From Verrucomicrobiota bacterium (GTDB taxonomy: Bacteria; Verrucomicrobiota; Verrucomicrobiia; Opitutales; Intestinicryptomonadaceae): a DNA stretch of 15,002 nt. Where the stretch lies: positions 1 through 15,002 of the forward strand of contig QALA01000026.1 in assembly GCA_003343565.1 (NCBI GenBank). Direction: 5' to 3'. Made by a program: the position numbers and the translations under genes. Positions 14,934-15,002 of the stretch are shown piece after piece. The notes beneath the pieces were generated by a model. The model was not told where the DNA came from. It searched no databases and worked only from the letters and a program-made list of their open reading frames with translations. Each line of letters begins with the position of its first letter. The first letter of the stretch is position 1.

Positions 14934-14980
14934 CCCGCACGCCGAAAATTAAACGCCGCAAAGTGCGGGGGCAATTTTTT
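14934..14980 (+). terminator. Likely intrinsic terminator of the dnaG-rpoD unit
   Basis: CCCGCAC (14934-14940) pairs perfectly with GTGCGGG (14963-14969). The 22-nt loop is AT-rich in its middle. GGCAATTTTTT follows, with T6 at 14975-14980. It lies 64 nt after the last stop codon on the plus strand. The long loop lowers confidence. Nothing else is visible between 14870 and the window end. Confidence 0.45.
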
Positions 14981-15002
14981 CGGTCAAAAAAATCGAAGCC
15001 AA

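Noticed and set aside
1..15002. CRISPR array, tRNA, rRNA, insertion sequence or defence system
   Set aside because: No spaced direct repeats, no recognisable T-loop or cloverleaf pattern, no transposase or integrase motif and no defence-related domain were seen on either strand.

Overview
The window looks like an ordinary chromosomal segment of a moderately GC-rich Gram-negative bacterium. It holds nine intact or near-intact genes plus one partial gene. I see no mobile element, CRISPR array, tRNA or rRNA. A conserved dnaG-rpoD pair, RNase Y, a short glutamyl-tRNA synthetase, a lipoprotein with a lipobox and a lysine/alanine-rich tail on the primary sigma factor are compatible with Verrucomicrobiota (Opitutae-like). 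That placement is inference from gene flavour, not a search result.

The left part (1-8250) is all on the minus strand. Read in the direction of transcription, it runs: secreted DUF362 protein, Nudix hydrolase, gltX, a 710-base gap, rny, galM, then a membrane protein whose 3' end lies beyond base 1. Short gaps (13, 43 and 27 nt) suggest two transcription units: DUF362-Nudix-gltX and rny-galM-membrane protein. The gap between gltX and rny holds a diverged tandem duplicate of the gltX 3' end with its putative terminator, and a good candidate promoter for rny.

The right part (8323-14869) is all on the plus strand and diverges from the left part across a 72-base AT-rich region. It runs: TPR lipoprotein with a long charged linker, a 349-base structured gap, dnaG, rpoD, and a small secreted protein, ending in a likely terminator. 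dnaG and rpoD form the core of the classical macromolecular-synthesis operon, here without rpsU next to dnaG.

The genes serve core information processing (primase, sigma-70, tRNA charging, RNA decay), a little sugar and nucleotide metabolism (galM, Nudix) and the envelope (lipoprotein, secreted proteins, membrane protein). Most worth a second look are the primase that lacks three of the four zinc-ligand residues, the gltX 3'-end duplication at an exact 300-bp offset with an in-frame 15-nt indel, the GluRS lacking its zinc/insert region, and the long basic N-terminal tail on RpoD. I did not find a convincing new multi-gene system.
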